Assembly (NCBI RefSeq): GCF_002368195.1
Contig: NZ_AP018178.1
Span: 5,670,145-5,734,144, forward strand
Length of the DNA: 64,000 nt
Direction: 5' to 3'
Origin: Calothrix sp. NIES-2100
GTDB taxonomy: Bacteria; Cyanobacteriota; Cyanobacteriia; Cyanobacteriales; Nostocaceae
The stretch's first letter is position 1. Each line of letters starts with the position of its first letter. The notes under the pieces were generated by a model. It was not told the DNA's origin. It saw only the letters and a list, made by a program, of their open reading frames with translations, and did no database searches. Shown in pieces: positions 25,969 to 34,945 of the stretch. The position numbers and the translations under genes are program-made.

Positions 25969-26763
25969 CTAACCCTTCAGTGCTTCAATTTCCAACTCTG
26001 TCAAACCTGTAATACTAGCTACCTGTTCCGCTGACATTCCTGATAGCAGTAAATTTCTTGCTGTTCGCTGTAACTGCAATTCTGCCCTTTCAGCCCGTTG
26101 GCGTTCTTTTTCTGCCCGTTGGCGTTCTTTTTGTGCTTCTTGGCGTGCTTTTTCTTCTGCTGTTGGTAGCAATTCTCCCGCCAAAGTCGCCCAACGCAAC
26201 CAAGTTGTATTCGCACCTTTGTAAGTACCTTGCCAACGTTGCAAGGCTAAACCTAATACTTGACTTACTAATTGATTTTCCGTATTCGGTACGATTGGTT
26301 GGTAAACGCCGCTACTAAGAGAAAAACCAGCCAAATCATCAGGGTTTAACGGATCGTACCAGAAATATTCCGGGACACGCAGCTGATTTTGATAAATCAG
26401 CTTTTTCTCTGTTTTATCTGTGGTGATGGTAGCTGGAGACAGCAATTCAATCACGATATCAGGGGCTTTACCTTCTTCCCAAACAACCCAACTGCGACGT
26501 TGTCCTTTAGGAACTCCCAAGACAACAAAAAAATCTGGGCCTCGGAAATCTTGGTTTTTTAGCTGTGCCAAGCTGAAGTAGACAGACATATTCCCGCCTG
26601 CGTATCCATCTGACGATGGTTGTAGCCAAGTTTCTATGACATCAATTAATAATTCCATCTGTACTATATGCCTTTGGCTTTCCATCGGCATTCCGTCATT
26701 ATATGGTAGTTCCGCTTGGGTAGGTGGAATTGTTATATTTATTACACTTAGAGTTTCTGACAT
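25969..26763 (-). CDS. Uma2 family endonuclease
   Basis: 264 residues from ATG 26763 (an upstream GTG at 26778 would add five). The PD-(D/E)XK-like Uma2 core is seen in GPDFFVVLG, APDIVIELLSPAT, the Lys of KKLIYQNQLRVPEYFWYDP, and the final beta strands. A charged repeat of KERQRAE near residues 215-235 forms a coiled coil, and the C-terminus GMSAEQVASITGL resembles a short helix-turn-helix. Uma2 genes are greatly expanded in cyanobacteria and of uncertain role, usually assumed to be DNA-related. Confidence 0.87.
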   Translation of the reverse strand: MSETLSVINITIPPTQAELPYNDGMPMESQRHIVQMELLIDVIETWLQPSSDGYAGGNMSVYFSLAQLKNQDFRGPDFFVVLGVPKGQRRSWVVWEEGKAPDIVIELLSPATITTDKTEKKLIYQNQLRVPEYFWYDPLNPDDLAGFSLSSGVYQPIVPNTENQLVSQVLGLALQRWQGTYKGANTTWLRWATLAGELLPTAEEKARQEAQKERQRAEKERQRAERAELQLQRTARNLLLSGMSAEQVASITGLTELEIEALKG

Positions 26764-27588
26764 CGCTTTTAGATTCACGGTAGCTATTGTGTTTATTTTT
26801 ATCTAAATTGAACTGTAGCCGAGTTTATCATCGGCGCGCTTGTCGTTATCAATATTAAGCTGGATGCAGCGAAGGATCTTTAAATGTGGCGTTCCCCAAA
26901 GGAGTTGTCGGAGACATCGTTTTTCTTGAGTGGCAATTATAAATGATGCGATAACTTCGTTAAGCTCCGCTAACGCACTTTGATTAAAATACACACTGCG
27001 TTCATTGGTGTCAACTTAAGTGCAAACGCTTATCTTACAGGCATTTTACCCCACCGGGTCTATGGGTTTGCCCTAGGGCGCGATCGCTTTGAAATATTAC
27101 AGACAGTAAATAGCAAGCATCTATCGATTTTTAGGCACATAAAGCATTTGAGAATACTTAGAGTACTCCAAGTAAAAAAATGCCCAGTTGTCATTGCGAG
27201 CGAAGCGTTCACGAAGTGTTTCCGAACGCTTCGCTTGCAATGAAGGGTTTTGGATCATTTATTTTGTGGAACACTCTTACTTAAAATCTTCTGCCATTAG
27301 CTAGATATGCTACTTAACTTTTGCAGGATTGCTGTCAATTTAATGAAGTTTTCAGTTATCAAAACAGTATGCCTTTAGCACCACTTGATAAAAATTAATC
27401 TTCGCCTTTAGATAGACGAGTCATAAATTTAATAGCGATACCTTTAAAAGGAAATAAAAACAGCAATCAAAACACTTCTAACAAAATTACAAATAAATTT
27501 AGATGTTGGGAGTGGCACTATTTTCAATCAAATTCAGCTAATTAATTAACGGCTGACAGTCTTTGCTTTTCCAAATCAGGAGAGAAAA
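26764..27588. other. Intergenic region with element fragments
   Basis: Contains a GGTGTCAACTTAA-type element fragment (27007-27058) and a long hairpin at 27192-27241. The 300 bp before the next gene are AT-rich and probably carry its promoter and leader. Short frames here overlap repeats and are not genes. Confidence 0.5.
27192..27241. repeat. 18-bp stem inverted repeat with CATTGCGAG ends
   Basis: ATTGCGAGCGAAGCGTTC (27193-27210) is opposed by GAACGCTTCGCTTGCAAT (27224-27241), 17 of 18 positions pairing. It is a short member of the GTCATTGCG family seen at 3151-3299 and 44203-44357. Confidence 0.7.
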
Positions 27589-28131
27589 ATGAACAGAAAA
27601 CATAATTTAGCTTACAAAGTTGCTAGCCTCGTGGGAGTTGCCGGTAGCATTGCTTTACTAAGCTTACCCGCATCGGCGCTATCAAATTCTAAATCTAATA
27701 CCACAACAATTGCTGAAGGGCTGAAAACTGGCAGATTATTCGCTCAATCTAATACCGACAGTACTAGCGGACAAGATATTAATAATCCTGGAAGTACTAG
27801 CGGACAAGATATTAATAATCCTGAAAGCTCTAGCGGACAAGATATGAACAATCTTGGGGGTTCTCGCGGACAAAATATCAATAATACCGGAACTCCCGGC
27901 GGACAAAATATCGATAATACCGGAACTCCCGGTGGGCAAAATATCGATAATACCGGAACTCCCGGCGGACAAAATATCGATAATACCGGAACTCCCGGCG
28001 GACAAAATATCGATAATACCGGAACTCCCGGCGGACAAAATACTAATCCCACTGGCTCCCAGGATAATACAGGTGTTAACAACACAACAAACGGAAGTGA
28101 TTCCAGTGGCGGTGTGCGGGCGCTGTGGTAA
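27589..28131 (+). CDS. Secreted repeat protein, nine 11-residue units
   Basis: 180 residues. A signal peptide (cut near ASA, residue 30) is followed by nine units of 11 residues (58-156), from STSGQDINNPG to TPGGQNIDNTG, encoded by 33-nt repeats at 27760-28056. The last five are nearly identical, so recent duplication is likely. The rest is Ser/Thr/Asn/Gly-rich and should be disordered, with no cysteines. It starts at ATG 27589 after AGGAGAG. A surface or sheath role is possible but unproven. Confidence 0.7.
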   Translation: MNRKHNLAYKVASLVGVAGSIALLSLPASALSNSKSNTTTIAEGLKTGRLFAQSNTDSTSGQDINNPGSTSGQDINNPESSSGQDMNNLGGSRGQNINNTGTPGGQNIDNTGTPGGQNIDNTGTPGGQNIDNTGTPGGQNIDNTGTPGGQNTNPTGSQDNTGVNNTTNGSDSSGGVRALW

Positions 28132-28563
28132 ATTTTCCGCTGTTAGAGGATGTTTGAAAAGTCCTGTCGTTGGTAGCAAAAAGTTTTAGATCCTCCTAAA
28201 TCCCCTTTAAAAAGGGGGACTTTAAGAAGTTTTCCCCCCTTTTTAAGGGGGGCTAGGGGGGATCGATTAAGTAAGTCGGCGGGAAGAAACCAAACTATGT
28301 TGCGCAATGTAAACATGCTTGAAACCCTTACCAATGACCAATGACAAATGACAAATGACAGACCTCGCCAGTTGTCTTTAATTGCGCCGACCTACTTAGT
28401 GCTAAGATACAGCCCACAACTTTTCAAACAACCTCTTAGTGAATACTAAAACAGTGAGGTAGAGATTATCGTAAGGGCACGGCAATGCCGTGCCCCTACC
28501 CGTGTAATTCATTTATCTGTAATAGGCTGTAAATAACGCTTAGGAAAATATTAATTGATAACT
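28132..28563. other. Intergenic region with a C-rich inverted repeat and a MITE
   Basis: A large hairpin of CCCCTTT/AAAGGGG type spans about 28189-28264, and the MITE-like copy 28268-28398 follows directly. No gene. Confidence 0.5.
28268..28398. mobile_element. MITE-like element, TAAGTA...TACTTA family
   Basis: Inverted ends TAAGTAAGTCGGCG (28268) and CGCCGACCTACTTA (to 28398), 131 bp, with TA at both outer ends as a likely target duplication. The interior carries ATGACAA heptamers. The copy at 37821-37944 is the same element in the other orientation. Confidence 0.75.
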
Positions 28564-29112
28564 ATGTCGATGAAAACGGGTTTTCTCGCTCTTTTAATAT
28601 ATATTTTAGGATTATATTTTACTCCAAAAATGTCTTTAGCTGCCGAGCCAGAGCTAACCTCTAAACTTCGAGAATATTCAATTATTCAAAGAGCCATAAA
28701 TCGTAATAATTCATTAACTCAACCTACTCATTTAGTAATCAGCGTTAGCCGCCGACAAGTAAGTGTCTACCAAGGAAAAACACGAATTAAAAGTTATCCC
28801 ATCGCAGTAGGTCGCCAAGGCTGGGAAACTCCAACTGGCAATTTTCAAGTAAGACAAATGTTGAAAGATCCTACTTGGATACACCCGTTTACAGGTAAAT
28901 CTATCCCCGGAGGAGACCCGGAAAATCCTCTCGGTCATTACTGGATTGGATTTTGGACAAACGGAAAAAACTGGGTGGGATTTCACGGTACTCCCAATCC
29001 TGAATCAGTTGGTCAAGCAGCCTCACACGGTTGTATTCGCATGTATAACCAGGATGTTCAGCAATTATTCCAACAGGTGCGTGTTGGAACTCCTGTGACG
29101 GTAGTCAGATAA
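28564..29112 (+). CDS. L,D-transpeptidase (YkuD domain)
   Basis: About 182 residues from ATG 28564; a TTG at 28555 has a better-spaced AGGA and is an alternative. An N-terminal hydrophobic signal segment precedes the YkuD domain: LVISVSRRQVSVYQ, PIAVGRQGWETPTGNF and the catalytic GFHGTPNPESVGQAASHGCI, with His and Cys in H-x(14-17)-SHGC. Such enzymes make 3-3 cross-links in peptidoglycan or attach proteins to it, acting in the periplasm. Confidence 0.9.
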   Translation: MSMKTGFLALLIYILGLYFTPKMSLAAEPELTSKLREYSIIQRAINRNNSLTQPTHLVISVSRRQVSVYQGKTRIKSYPIAVGRQGWETPTGNFQVRQMLKDPTWIHPFTGKSIPGGDPENPLGHYWIGFWTNGKNWVGFHGTPNPESVGQAASHGCIRMYNQDVQQLFQQVRVGTPVTVVR

Positions 29113-29242
29113 GAAGACTAAATCAATTTTTACCTGCTGTGTTGCGATCGCCTTCCTTGAGTTGCAATTATAAATCATGCCATGCGATGCGATCGCACTT
29201 TAAAAATCCCACTAGGCACTGCCCTAAGCGATGCTACAAATA

Positions 29243-32200
29243 CTACCTTGACAACCCACTCAAAATAATTCCATCCTTAGCGCGCATATATAGCACTGGT
29301 GTTGCAAAATCAGGTTTATTTAAGCCGACTTCCATCGAAATCGCGTTGCGGGTGGTTTGCATCGCTGCGTCTACAGGCCAGCCCAGGGCGAGAGTGCGGT
29401 AAAATTCATCAGCAAACAGCTTGGCGGTGGTGTCGAGGACTTCATATTGCATAGCAACTACTGCGGGAATTCCCCGACGCACTAGGTTAGGTGCTATACC
29501 TGCAAATGCTTGGTTATCAGACACAACCGCACCTTGACAGGAATTTAGCACGGCTAACCCTAAGCTGCTGTTGCCTAAGAAGAAATTGCCGAAACCCTCA
29601 TCATCTAATAATTTATATTTGCCATCAGTATCTACCAGGGCAATATAGCCCTTATTGTTCTCAAATTTACCGTGACCGATAAAGTGAAAAACATTGTAAG
29701 GCTTTTCGCGCAGCTTTTGATTGATGTTGCGGATGGTTGCGTCTGGTAGCACATCTAACTCAATTTTGCCTGCATCTATGTGTTTTTGCAGTGCATCACG
29801 GATCAGGTTTTCTTCCCCAGCCACATCTAATTTAGCTAAGTTACTTGGACTGGAGATGACTAGCAGGACTTTCAGCGGTAGACTAGCGGCTTTGATGTCG
29901 CGCTTTTGCAGGGGAACGTCAACATAACGCGAGAGTACAGTTTGGGTGTTATTTCCTAAGAAAGTGTTAGTAGCCTCATCATAGAGAAATTCCCAAGGTA
30001 GGGCGGCTAATTCGGGGGAATCAAACACTAGACGTAAACGTACCTCGTAATTATTAGCCTGTGCGCCTGCGATTGTCGCTTGTAATCGTCCGTGAATCTT
30101 TGTCGGGAAAAGCGCTTGGTAGAGTTGGCTTCCTAGCCTTTTAAGCAACTTGGCGTTTGTTTTTCGAGACTCAATTAGTTCCAACGCCAATTCAATATCG
30201 TTCATCTCCAAGCGCAACTCGCCCCGTTCGTCGCCTTGTTCTGAGGAAGCGCGAATTTTGCGGTCTGATGTAACTAATATTTGGAAATCGTGGTAATTAA
30301 TGTTAGGTTGATTTTTGTTTGAGGGTTCTTGCACAGATGGTTTATTTGTCGCCTGTGCTAGTTCCTTCTGCGAGTGTGCAGTGTGAGGTTTAAGTTCTTT
30401 TTCTGAGCCAGGATGTTGAGAAATGGTATCCTGATTTAAACGGTATTCAATCCCATTGATTAATTCTTCAAACTCCGATTGCTGATGAATATCGGGAGTC
30501 AGAGTATTCATATCTTTGAGAAGATTGGTAAGTCCAGCAATCGTGTTGCGAATATCAGTGTACTGATCAATTTCTTCACGAATTCCCTGTAAATTAGCTG
30601 CTCCAACTTCTTTCATTGCGTTATCTAACGCTTGAATTTCATTTTCCCAATGCTTGATATATTTAATTCTTTCAGTACCTTTATAAATTTGGGCATCGGC
30701 TAATACTATAGGAAAAATGCGGTCATAAAATTCTCCATTTTTCGCAACTTGCACTAATTCAAACATGCAGTTGGGAGATTTCAAATATTTATCACTAATC
30801 ACAGCAATAACGCATTTACCGCGTCCAATCCTTTCCATGAAGGCTTGAATCAGTCCCTTGTAGCCAAGGTTGCGTTTATCGCGGATGATTTTGATGCCTT
30901 TTGCCTGCAATGTTTGATCAAGATGGTTCACAAACTCCTCACTCTCTCCACCCCAGGCATAGGAAATAAAGATTTCTTTGTCAACTTCCGTTTGTAAAGA
31001 ACGATTCATTCTGCGTTTTTCCTCTGGATTAGTTAATAATTCTTTTCTCTGGTTGTCAAGTTCCCGTTGTAACTGATCAACTTGGACATTGGGTTTGCTA
31101 TTTGCTTCAAGAGGTTGTAAATTAACATCATCAATCAGGCTGCGGACATCGACCATTTGATAGCTGTTCTCGCACTGAATTTGATATCGCCCAGCTTTCA
31201 AGCGCTTATATAAATTTTCCAATGGGTAGGAATAAGGTGTTGTGCTTCCTTCGCAGCTTTGGCAGTTACAGGGAACAAGGGTGTTATACTGCAAACGCTC
31301 AAAAGACTTGTGGATTTTTTCAAGTTCGTGGGTGACGACTGCTAGCAATTCTTTCTTGCGGTTTCCTGTTACACGTATTTTGATTTCTTTTAAATTATAA
31401 TTTTCAATGACTTCAGCACGAGTTTGGTCTTTGTTTAGAACAACACCGCTTCGCCAAACGAGTTTTTGTTGTTCAATCCAAGGGTGTGTTTCTACAATGA
31501 AGCGAGTGATGATACCCTTAGGCATGAATTCGTATTTGTAGCGCAAAATGAGATTATTAGATTTCTCCCAAGTGTAATCTGGTTGGTTGATATCGAGTAG
31601 TTGCGGTGCAATATAATTGCTGGGATTATTAGGAATTGGGTAGCAAAGTTTGAACCGCATCATCAGTTGCAACAGTTCATCTCGCATATCCGCATATTCA
31701 TCGTCTTTCCAGATATCTTTGAGATTATCCTGGGTAAAACATCCTAGATTTTTCACGACGTTTTCATTATCTAACACTTTGTAAACAGCAGTAGTTCCCC
31801 ATTCTGGTTTGAGGATGACATAGTTTTTAAGCGTAGAATCGTCTTGAAAGTGTAGGCAAACGCCGAGGTCGTGCAGATAGCCACTCAGCACCAGCATATC
31901 TTTACGGTCAGTTAGTTTATGATCTCGGCAAAGCTTCTCGTATTCGTGCGATTCAATGTAGTTGCGAGAGTCATTTTCTAACGCAGAACGGACTTTTACC
32001 CAGAGTTTTGGCAGAGGTGTACCAACATGCTTAAGTTTGCTGATGTAGTCTTGAATAGCTTGTTTAATTTCTGGTAAACCGCGATTGGTAGCTAAGTTAG
32101 TTGCGAGAACTTTCTCTAGATTAGTAAATTCTCCCCGCAATTCGCGCTCATTAACTTCGCATTGACGGTCTTGTTTTTCATTTTTAATAATCAGAACTGG

Positions 32201-33595
32201 GCTATTGTCACTTAAGAGTTCAACGACCTTAAGCCACCAGTAAAAGTCAGTGTTTTCTTTGCGAGTATCAGCAACTAAAGCATAGACAGAACGTTTGGTG
32301 AGGAAAAACTGATGGGTTTGATGGTAGATTTCTTGACCGCCAAAGTCCCAGATGTTAACGCGAAAATCTTTGCCATTAGGCTGTCTAAAGTCCCACCGGA
32401 ATACCTCAATGCCTTCGGTTGATTTTTCATCAGGCTGGAGTTCGTAAGTTTCGTTTTGAATTTTATTAGCTAAAGAGGTTTTACCTGCTCCTCCTTCACC
32501 AACAATCAAGAATTTTGCTTCGTAAAGATCTTCACTTTCTTGTTCAAGTTGTTGCTTATAAAAGTTAAGAATTGCTCTTAATCCATTTCTTCGGATTTCT
32601 GGCGGAAGTGTGATTAATTCGTTGCCTTCGAGGTCGAGGGTTTGCAAGTTGACCAGTTGTCCAATTTCCCCAGGCAGACTGCTGAGTTGATTACCCCAGA
32701 GGTTAAGCAATCGCAAGTTGACCAGTTGTCCAATTTCCCCAGGCAGACTGCTGAGTTGATTAAAGCTGAGGTCAAGCGCTTGCAAGTTGACCAGTTGGCC
32801 AATTTCCCCAGGCAGAGTGCTGAGTTGATTTTTGCCCAGGTAGAGGATTTGCAAGTTGACCAGTTGTCCAATTTCCTCAGGCAGAGTGCTGAGTTGATTA
32901 CTCCCCAGGTAGAGGGTTTGCAAGTTGACCAGTTGTCCAATTTCCCCAGGCAGAGTGCTGAGTTGATTATCGCTCAGGTCGAGGGTTTGCAAGTTGACCA
33001 GTTGGACAAATTCCCCAGGCAGAGTGCTGAGTTGATTACTCCCCAAGTCGAGGGTTTGCAAGTTGACCAGTTGGCCAAATTCCTCAGGCAGAGTGCTGAG
33101 TTGATTACTCCCCAAGTCGAGGGTTTGCAAGTTGACCAGTTGGACAAATTCCCTAGGCAGACTGCTGAGTTCATTTCTGCCCAGGTCGAGGGTTTGCAAG
33201 TTGACCAGTTGGACAAATTCTCCAGGCAGACTGCTGAGTTCATTTCTGTCCAGGTCGAGGGTTTGCAAGTTGACCAGTTGGACAAATTCTCCAGGCAGAC
33301 TCCTGAGTTGATTATTGTAGAGGTTGAGGGATTGCAAGTTAACCAGTTGTCCAAATTCCCCAGGCAGACTCCTAAGTCGATTATTGTAGAGGTTGAGAGA
33401 TTGCAAGTTGACCAATTGCCCCAATTCTCCAGGCAGACTCCTGAGTCGATTACCCCAGAGGTTAAGCGATCGCAAGTTGACCAGTTGTCCAATCTCAGGT
33501 GGTAAAGCTGTTAACCTGTTACCAGAGAGGTCAAGTTCTGTCACACCCTTTATTGCTGCTTGTTCAATTACCTGTAGCAGTTCTTGCTCGGTCAT
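29243..33595 (-). CDS. LRR-Roc-COR-TIR-CHAT fusion protein
   Basis: 1450 residues from ATG 33595 (TTG at 33622 adds nine). Domains in order: 14 leucine-rich repeats of 23 residues (about 21-345); Roc GTPase with P-loop GEGGAGKTS (366-374) and switch II DFGGQE (417-422); COR domain (to about 830); TIR domain starting EIFISYAWGG (about 874-1010), with a candidate catalytic Glu in NCMFELVQ; a linker; and a CHAT caspase-like protease with His in HFIGHG (1308) and Cys in LNSCQGA (1353). All catalytic residues appear intact. It reads as a sensor (LRR), switch (Roc-COR) and two effectors. It stands alone, with no immunity gene beside it. Confidence 0.9.
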   Translation of the reverse strand: MTEQELLQVIEQAAIKGVTELDLSGNRLTALPPEIGQLVNLRSLNLWGNRLRSLPGELGQLVNLQSLNLYNNRLRSLPGEFGQLVNLQSLNLYNNQLRSLPGEFVQLVNLQTLDLDRNELSSLPGEFVQLVNLQTLDLGRNELSSLPREFVQLVNLQTLDLGSNQLSTLPEEFGQLVNLQTLDLGSNQLSTLPGEFVQLVNLQTLDLSDNQLSTLPGEIGQLVNLQTLYLGSNQLSTLPEEIGQLVNLQILYLGKNQLSTLPGEIGQLVNLQALDLSFNQLSSLPGEIGQLVNLRLLNLWGNQLSSLPGEIGQLVNLQTLDLEGNELITLPPEIRRNGLRAILNFYKQQLEQESEDLYEAKFLIVGEGGAGKTSLANKIQNETYELQPDEKSTEGIEVFRWDFRQPNGKDFRVNIWDFGGQEIYHQTHQFFLTKRSVYALVADTRKENTDFYWWLKVVELLSDNSPVLIIKNEKQDRQCEVNERELRGEFTNLEKVLATNLATNRGLPEIKQAIQDYISKLKHVGTPLPKLWVKVRSALENDSRNYIESHEYEKLCRDHKLTDRKDMLVLSGYLHDLGVCLHFQDDSTLKNYVILKPEWGTTAVYKVLDNENVVKNLGCFTQDNLKDIWKDDEYADMRDELLQLMMRFKLCYPIPNNPSNYIAPQLLDINQPDYTWEKSNNLILRYKYEFMPKGIITRFIVETHPWIEQQKLVWRSGVVLNKDQTRAEVIENYNLKEIKIRVTGNRKKELLAVVTHELEKIHKSFERLQYNTLVPCNCQSCEGSTTPYSYPLENLYKRLKAGRYQIQCENSYQMVDVRSLIDDVNLQPLEANSKPNVQVDQLQRELDNQRKELLTNPEEKRRMNRSLQTEVDKEIFISYAWGGESEEFVNHLDQTLQAKGIKIIRDKRNLGYKGLIQAFMERIGRGKCVIAVISDKYLKSPNCMFELVQVAKNGEFYDRIFPIVLADAQIYKGTERIKYIKHWENEIQALDNAMKEVGAANLQGIREEIDQYTDIRNTIAGLTNLLKDMNTLTPDIHQQSEFEELINGIEYRLNQDTISQHPGSEKELKPHTAHSQKELAQATNKPSVQEPSNKNQPNINYHDFQILVTSDRKIRASSEQGDERGELRLEMNDIELALELIESRKTNAKLLKRLGSQLYQALFPTKIHGRLQATIAGAQANNYEVRLRLVFDSPELAALPWEFLYDEATNTFLGNNTQTVLSRYVDVPLQKRDIKAASLPLKVLLVISSPSNLAKLDVAGEENLIRDALQKHIDAGKIELDVLPDATIRNINQKLREKPYNVFHFIGHGKFENNKGYIALVDTDGKYKLLDDEGFGNFFLGNSSLGLAVLNSCQGAVVSDNQAFAGIAPNLVRRGIPAVVAMQYEVLDTTAKLFADEFYRTLALGWPVDAAMQTTRNAISMEVGLNKPDFATPVLYMRAKDGIILSGLSR

Positions 33596-33876
33596 TAGCG
33601 AAATCGCTGAACTATTAGCCAAATACTAGCAAAATATTCTCAATTACGGCAATTAATCTGTAAATCATGGCACAGCATCTCCTCGTAGGGGCACGGCAGC
33701 AGTAAGATTATTGTATGTACCAGAAGATTGATGATGCCGTGCCCCTACCTACTGGCGATCACACTTTGAGCAGCATAACTTCCTTAAGCTGAGCTAGCGC
33801 AGTTTCTCTAATTTTACGCAACTGTGCTGTGCGATCGCCCTAAGTCAGGTTAACCTAGGGAAACTCATAATTGAAT

Positions 33877-34086
33877 ACCTCAACACGACTCTGAAGTACT
33901 CCAACACGACTCTGAAGTACTCCAACACGACTCTGAAGTACTCCAACACGACTCTGAAGTACTCCAACACGACTCTGAAGTACCTCAACACGACTCTGAA
34001 GTACTCCAACACGACTCTGAAGTACTCCAACACGACTCTGAAGTACTCCAACACGACTCTGAAGTACCTCAACACGACTCTGAAGT
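33877..34086. repeat. Tandem array of ten 21-bp units
   Basis: Ten head-to-tail units of ACTCCAACACGACTCTGAAG plus T; units 1, 6 and 10 have ACCTCAAC instead of ACTCCAAC, so 1-5 and 6-9 look like a block duplication. The array stops exactly where the MITE at 34087 starts. Both minus frames stay open only because 21 is a multiple of three. There are no spacers, so it is not CRISPR. Confidence 0.9.
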
Positions 34087-34191
34087 AAGTAGGTCAACCT
34101 TAAAAAAGGTAAAATAGATTCTCAGCGATTACTTCGCTACACTACGTTCCGCTCGTAATGACATTTGACGTTTAATTAGGTTGAGCTACTT
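34087..34191. mobile_element. MITE, 105 bp, AAGTAGGTCAACC ends (copy 1)
   Basis: Ends AAGTAGGTCAACCT and AGGTTGAGCTACTT are inverted, flanked by T and A so a TA duplication fits a Tc1/IS630-type mover. Nearly identical to 50456-50560. Confidence 0.8.
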
Positions 34192-34418
34192 ATCTGTTTG
34201 AGCTAAAATCAATTGCTTCTTGTCACCAGACATTGCCTCTCTGAAAATACTGGCTTTTTAAAGTAGCATTTTTAAAATTTTAAAAATTAATTTCAGTATA
34301 AACAACTAAAAACAATGTCATTTTGCTTTTAATTTTTCCGAATTCTTTCTCAGAGAAGTTGATTGTGGCATTGGCTAGAGTATACGCAGTAATTCTCTGA
34401 TTTCCTTCAGGAGGGTAT

Positions 34419-34853
34419 ATGGCAAGACTAAAACGCAATTCACCTACTCTCGAAAAAGCTCTACGGCGAATTGCCGGAATGCGATGGATTAACCCGACAC
34501 TAGACTTTGGTAAGGGATTAAATGTGACAGAATACGACAGCCGTATTCAAAGTTTGCAAAACGAGCTATCAAGCTACAATAATTTAATCTCTACCCTAGA
34601 TGAAAAGGCAATTCGTATCTCTCAAATTGAAGAAGAATTAAACCGCTATTCAGAAAAGATGTTAATGAGTGTGGCAACTAATTATGGCAGAGATAGTTTG
34701 GAATATATGCAGGCTGGAGGTAAGCCACGCAAGAGTTCATCACCCCGTTCTCAGAACTCTCAACCTGCATCAGAGAATACAGTTACAGCTTTGAATGATG
34801 CAAACAACAATGGTAAGGAAAGCTCTGTTGTTTTAGGAAACTCCAAAAAATAA
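34419..34853 (+). CDS. Hypothetical coiled-coil protein
   Basis: 144 residues starting at ATG 34419 with a strong AGGAGGG ribosome-binding site. A basic N-terminus (MARLKRNSPTLEKALRRIAG) is followed by a predicted coiled coil (about 38-80) and a disordered Ser/Asn/Lys tail. The fixed core NPTLDFGKGLNVTEYDSRI suggests a conserved family, but I cannot name it. Confidence 0.65.
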   Translation: MARLKRNSPTLEKALRRIAGMRWINPTLDFGKGLNVTEYDSRIQSLQNELSSYNNLISTLDEKAIRISQIEEELNRYSEKMLMSVATNYGRDSLEYMQAGGKPRKSSSPRSQNSQPASENTVTALNDANNNGKESSVVLGNSKK

Positions 34854-34870
34854 ATTATTCTGTTAAAGTC

Positions 34871-34926
34871 GTTGACTGTTGACTGTTAACTGTTAACCGT
34901 CAACGGTCAACGGTCAACAGTTAACA
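34871..34926. repeat. STRR heptamer tract
   Basis: Inverted then direct heptamers of the GTTGACT/GTCAACG type. Same family as 15655-15703. Confidence 0.8.
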
Positions 34927-34945
34927 ATTAATTATGTTGACTTAC

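Larger units (their letters stand above)
33596..34418. other. Intergenic region with a 21-bp tandem array and a MITE
   Basis: Upstream of the giant gene: HIP1 sites, a 10-unit tandem array, then a 105-bp MITE abutting it, then an AT-rich leader to the 34419 gene. No gene. Confidence 0.5.

Noticed and set aside
27736..28189. Three extra frames over the 33-bp repeat gene
   Set aside because: Artefacts of a repeat length divisible by three; the plus-strand frame with a signal peptide is the real one.
32642..33505. 287-codon plus-strand frame opposite the LRR region, plus other antisense frames there
   Set aside because: The 69-bp repeat unit of the LRR gene is a multiple of three, which keeps antisense frames open; composition is repetitive and there is no family match.
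33877..34086. CRISPR array
   Set aside because: Units abut with no spacers.
33855..34097. Minus-strand frames in the 21-bp array
   Set aside because: Pure translation of a 21-bp repeat; no ribosome-binding site and no homology.
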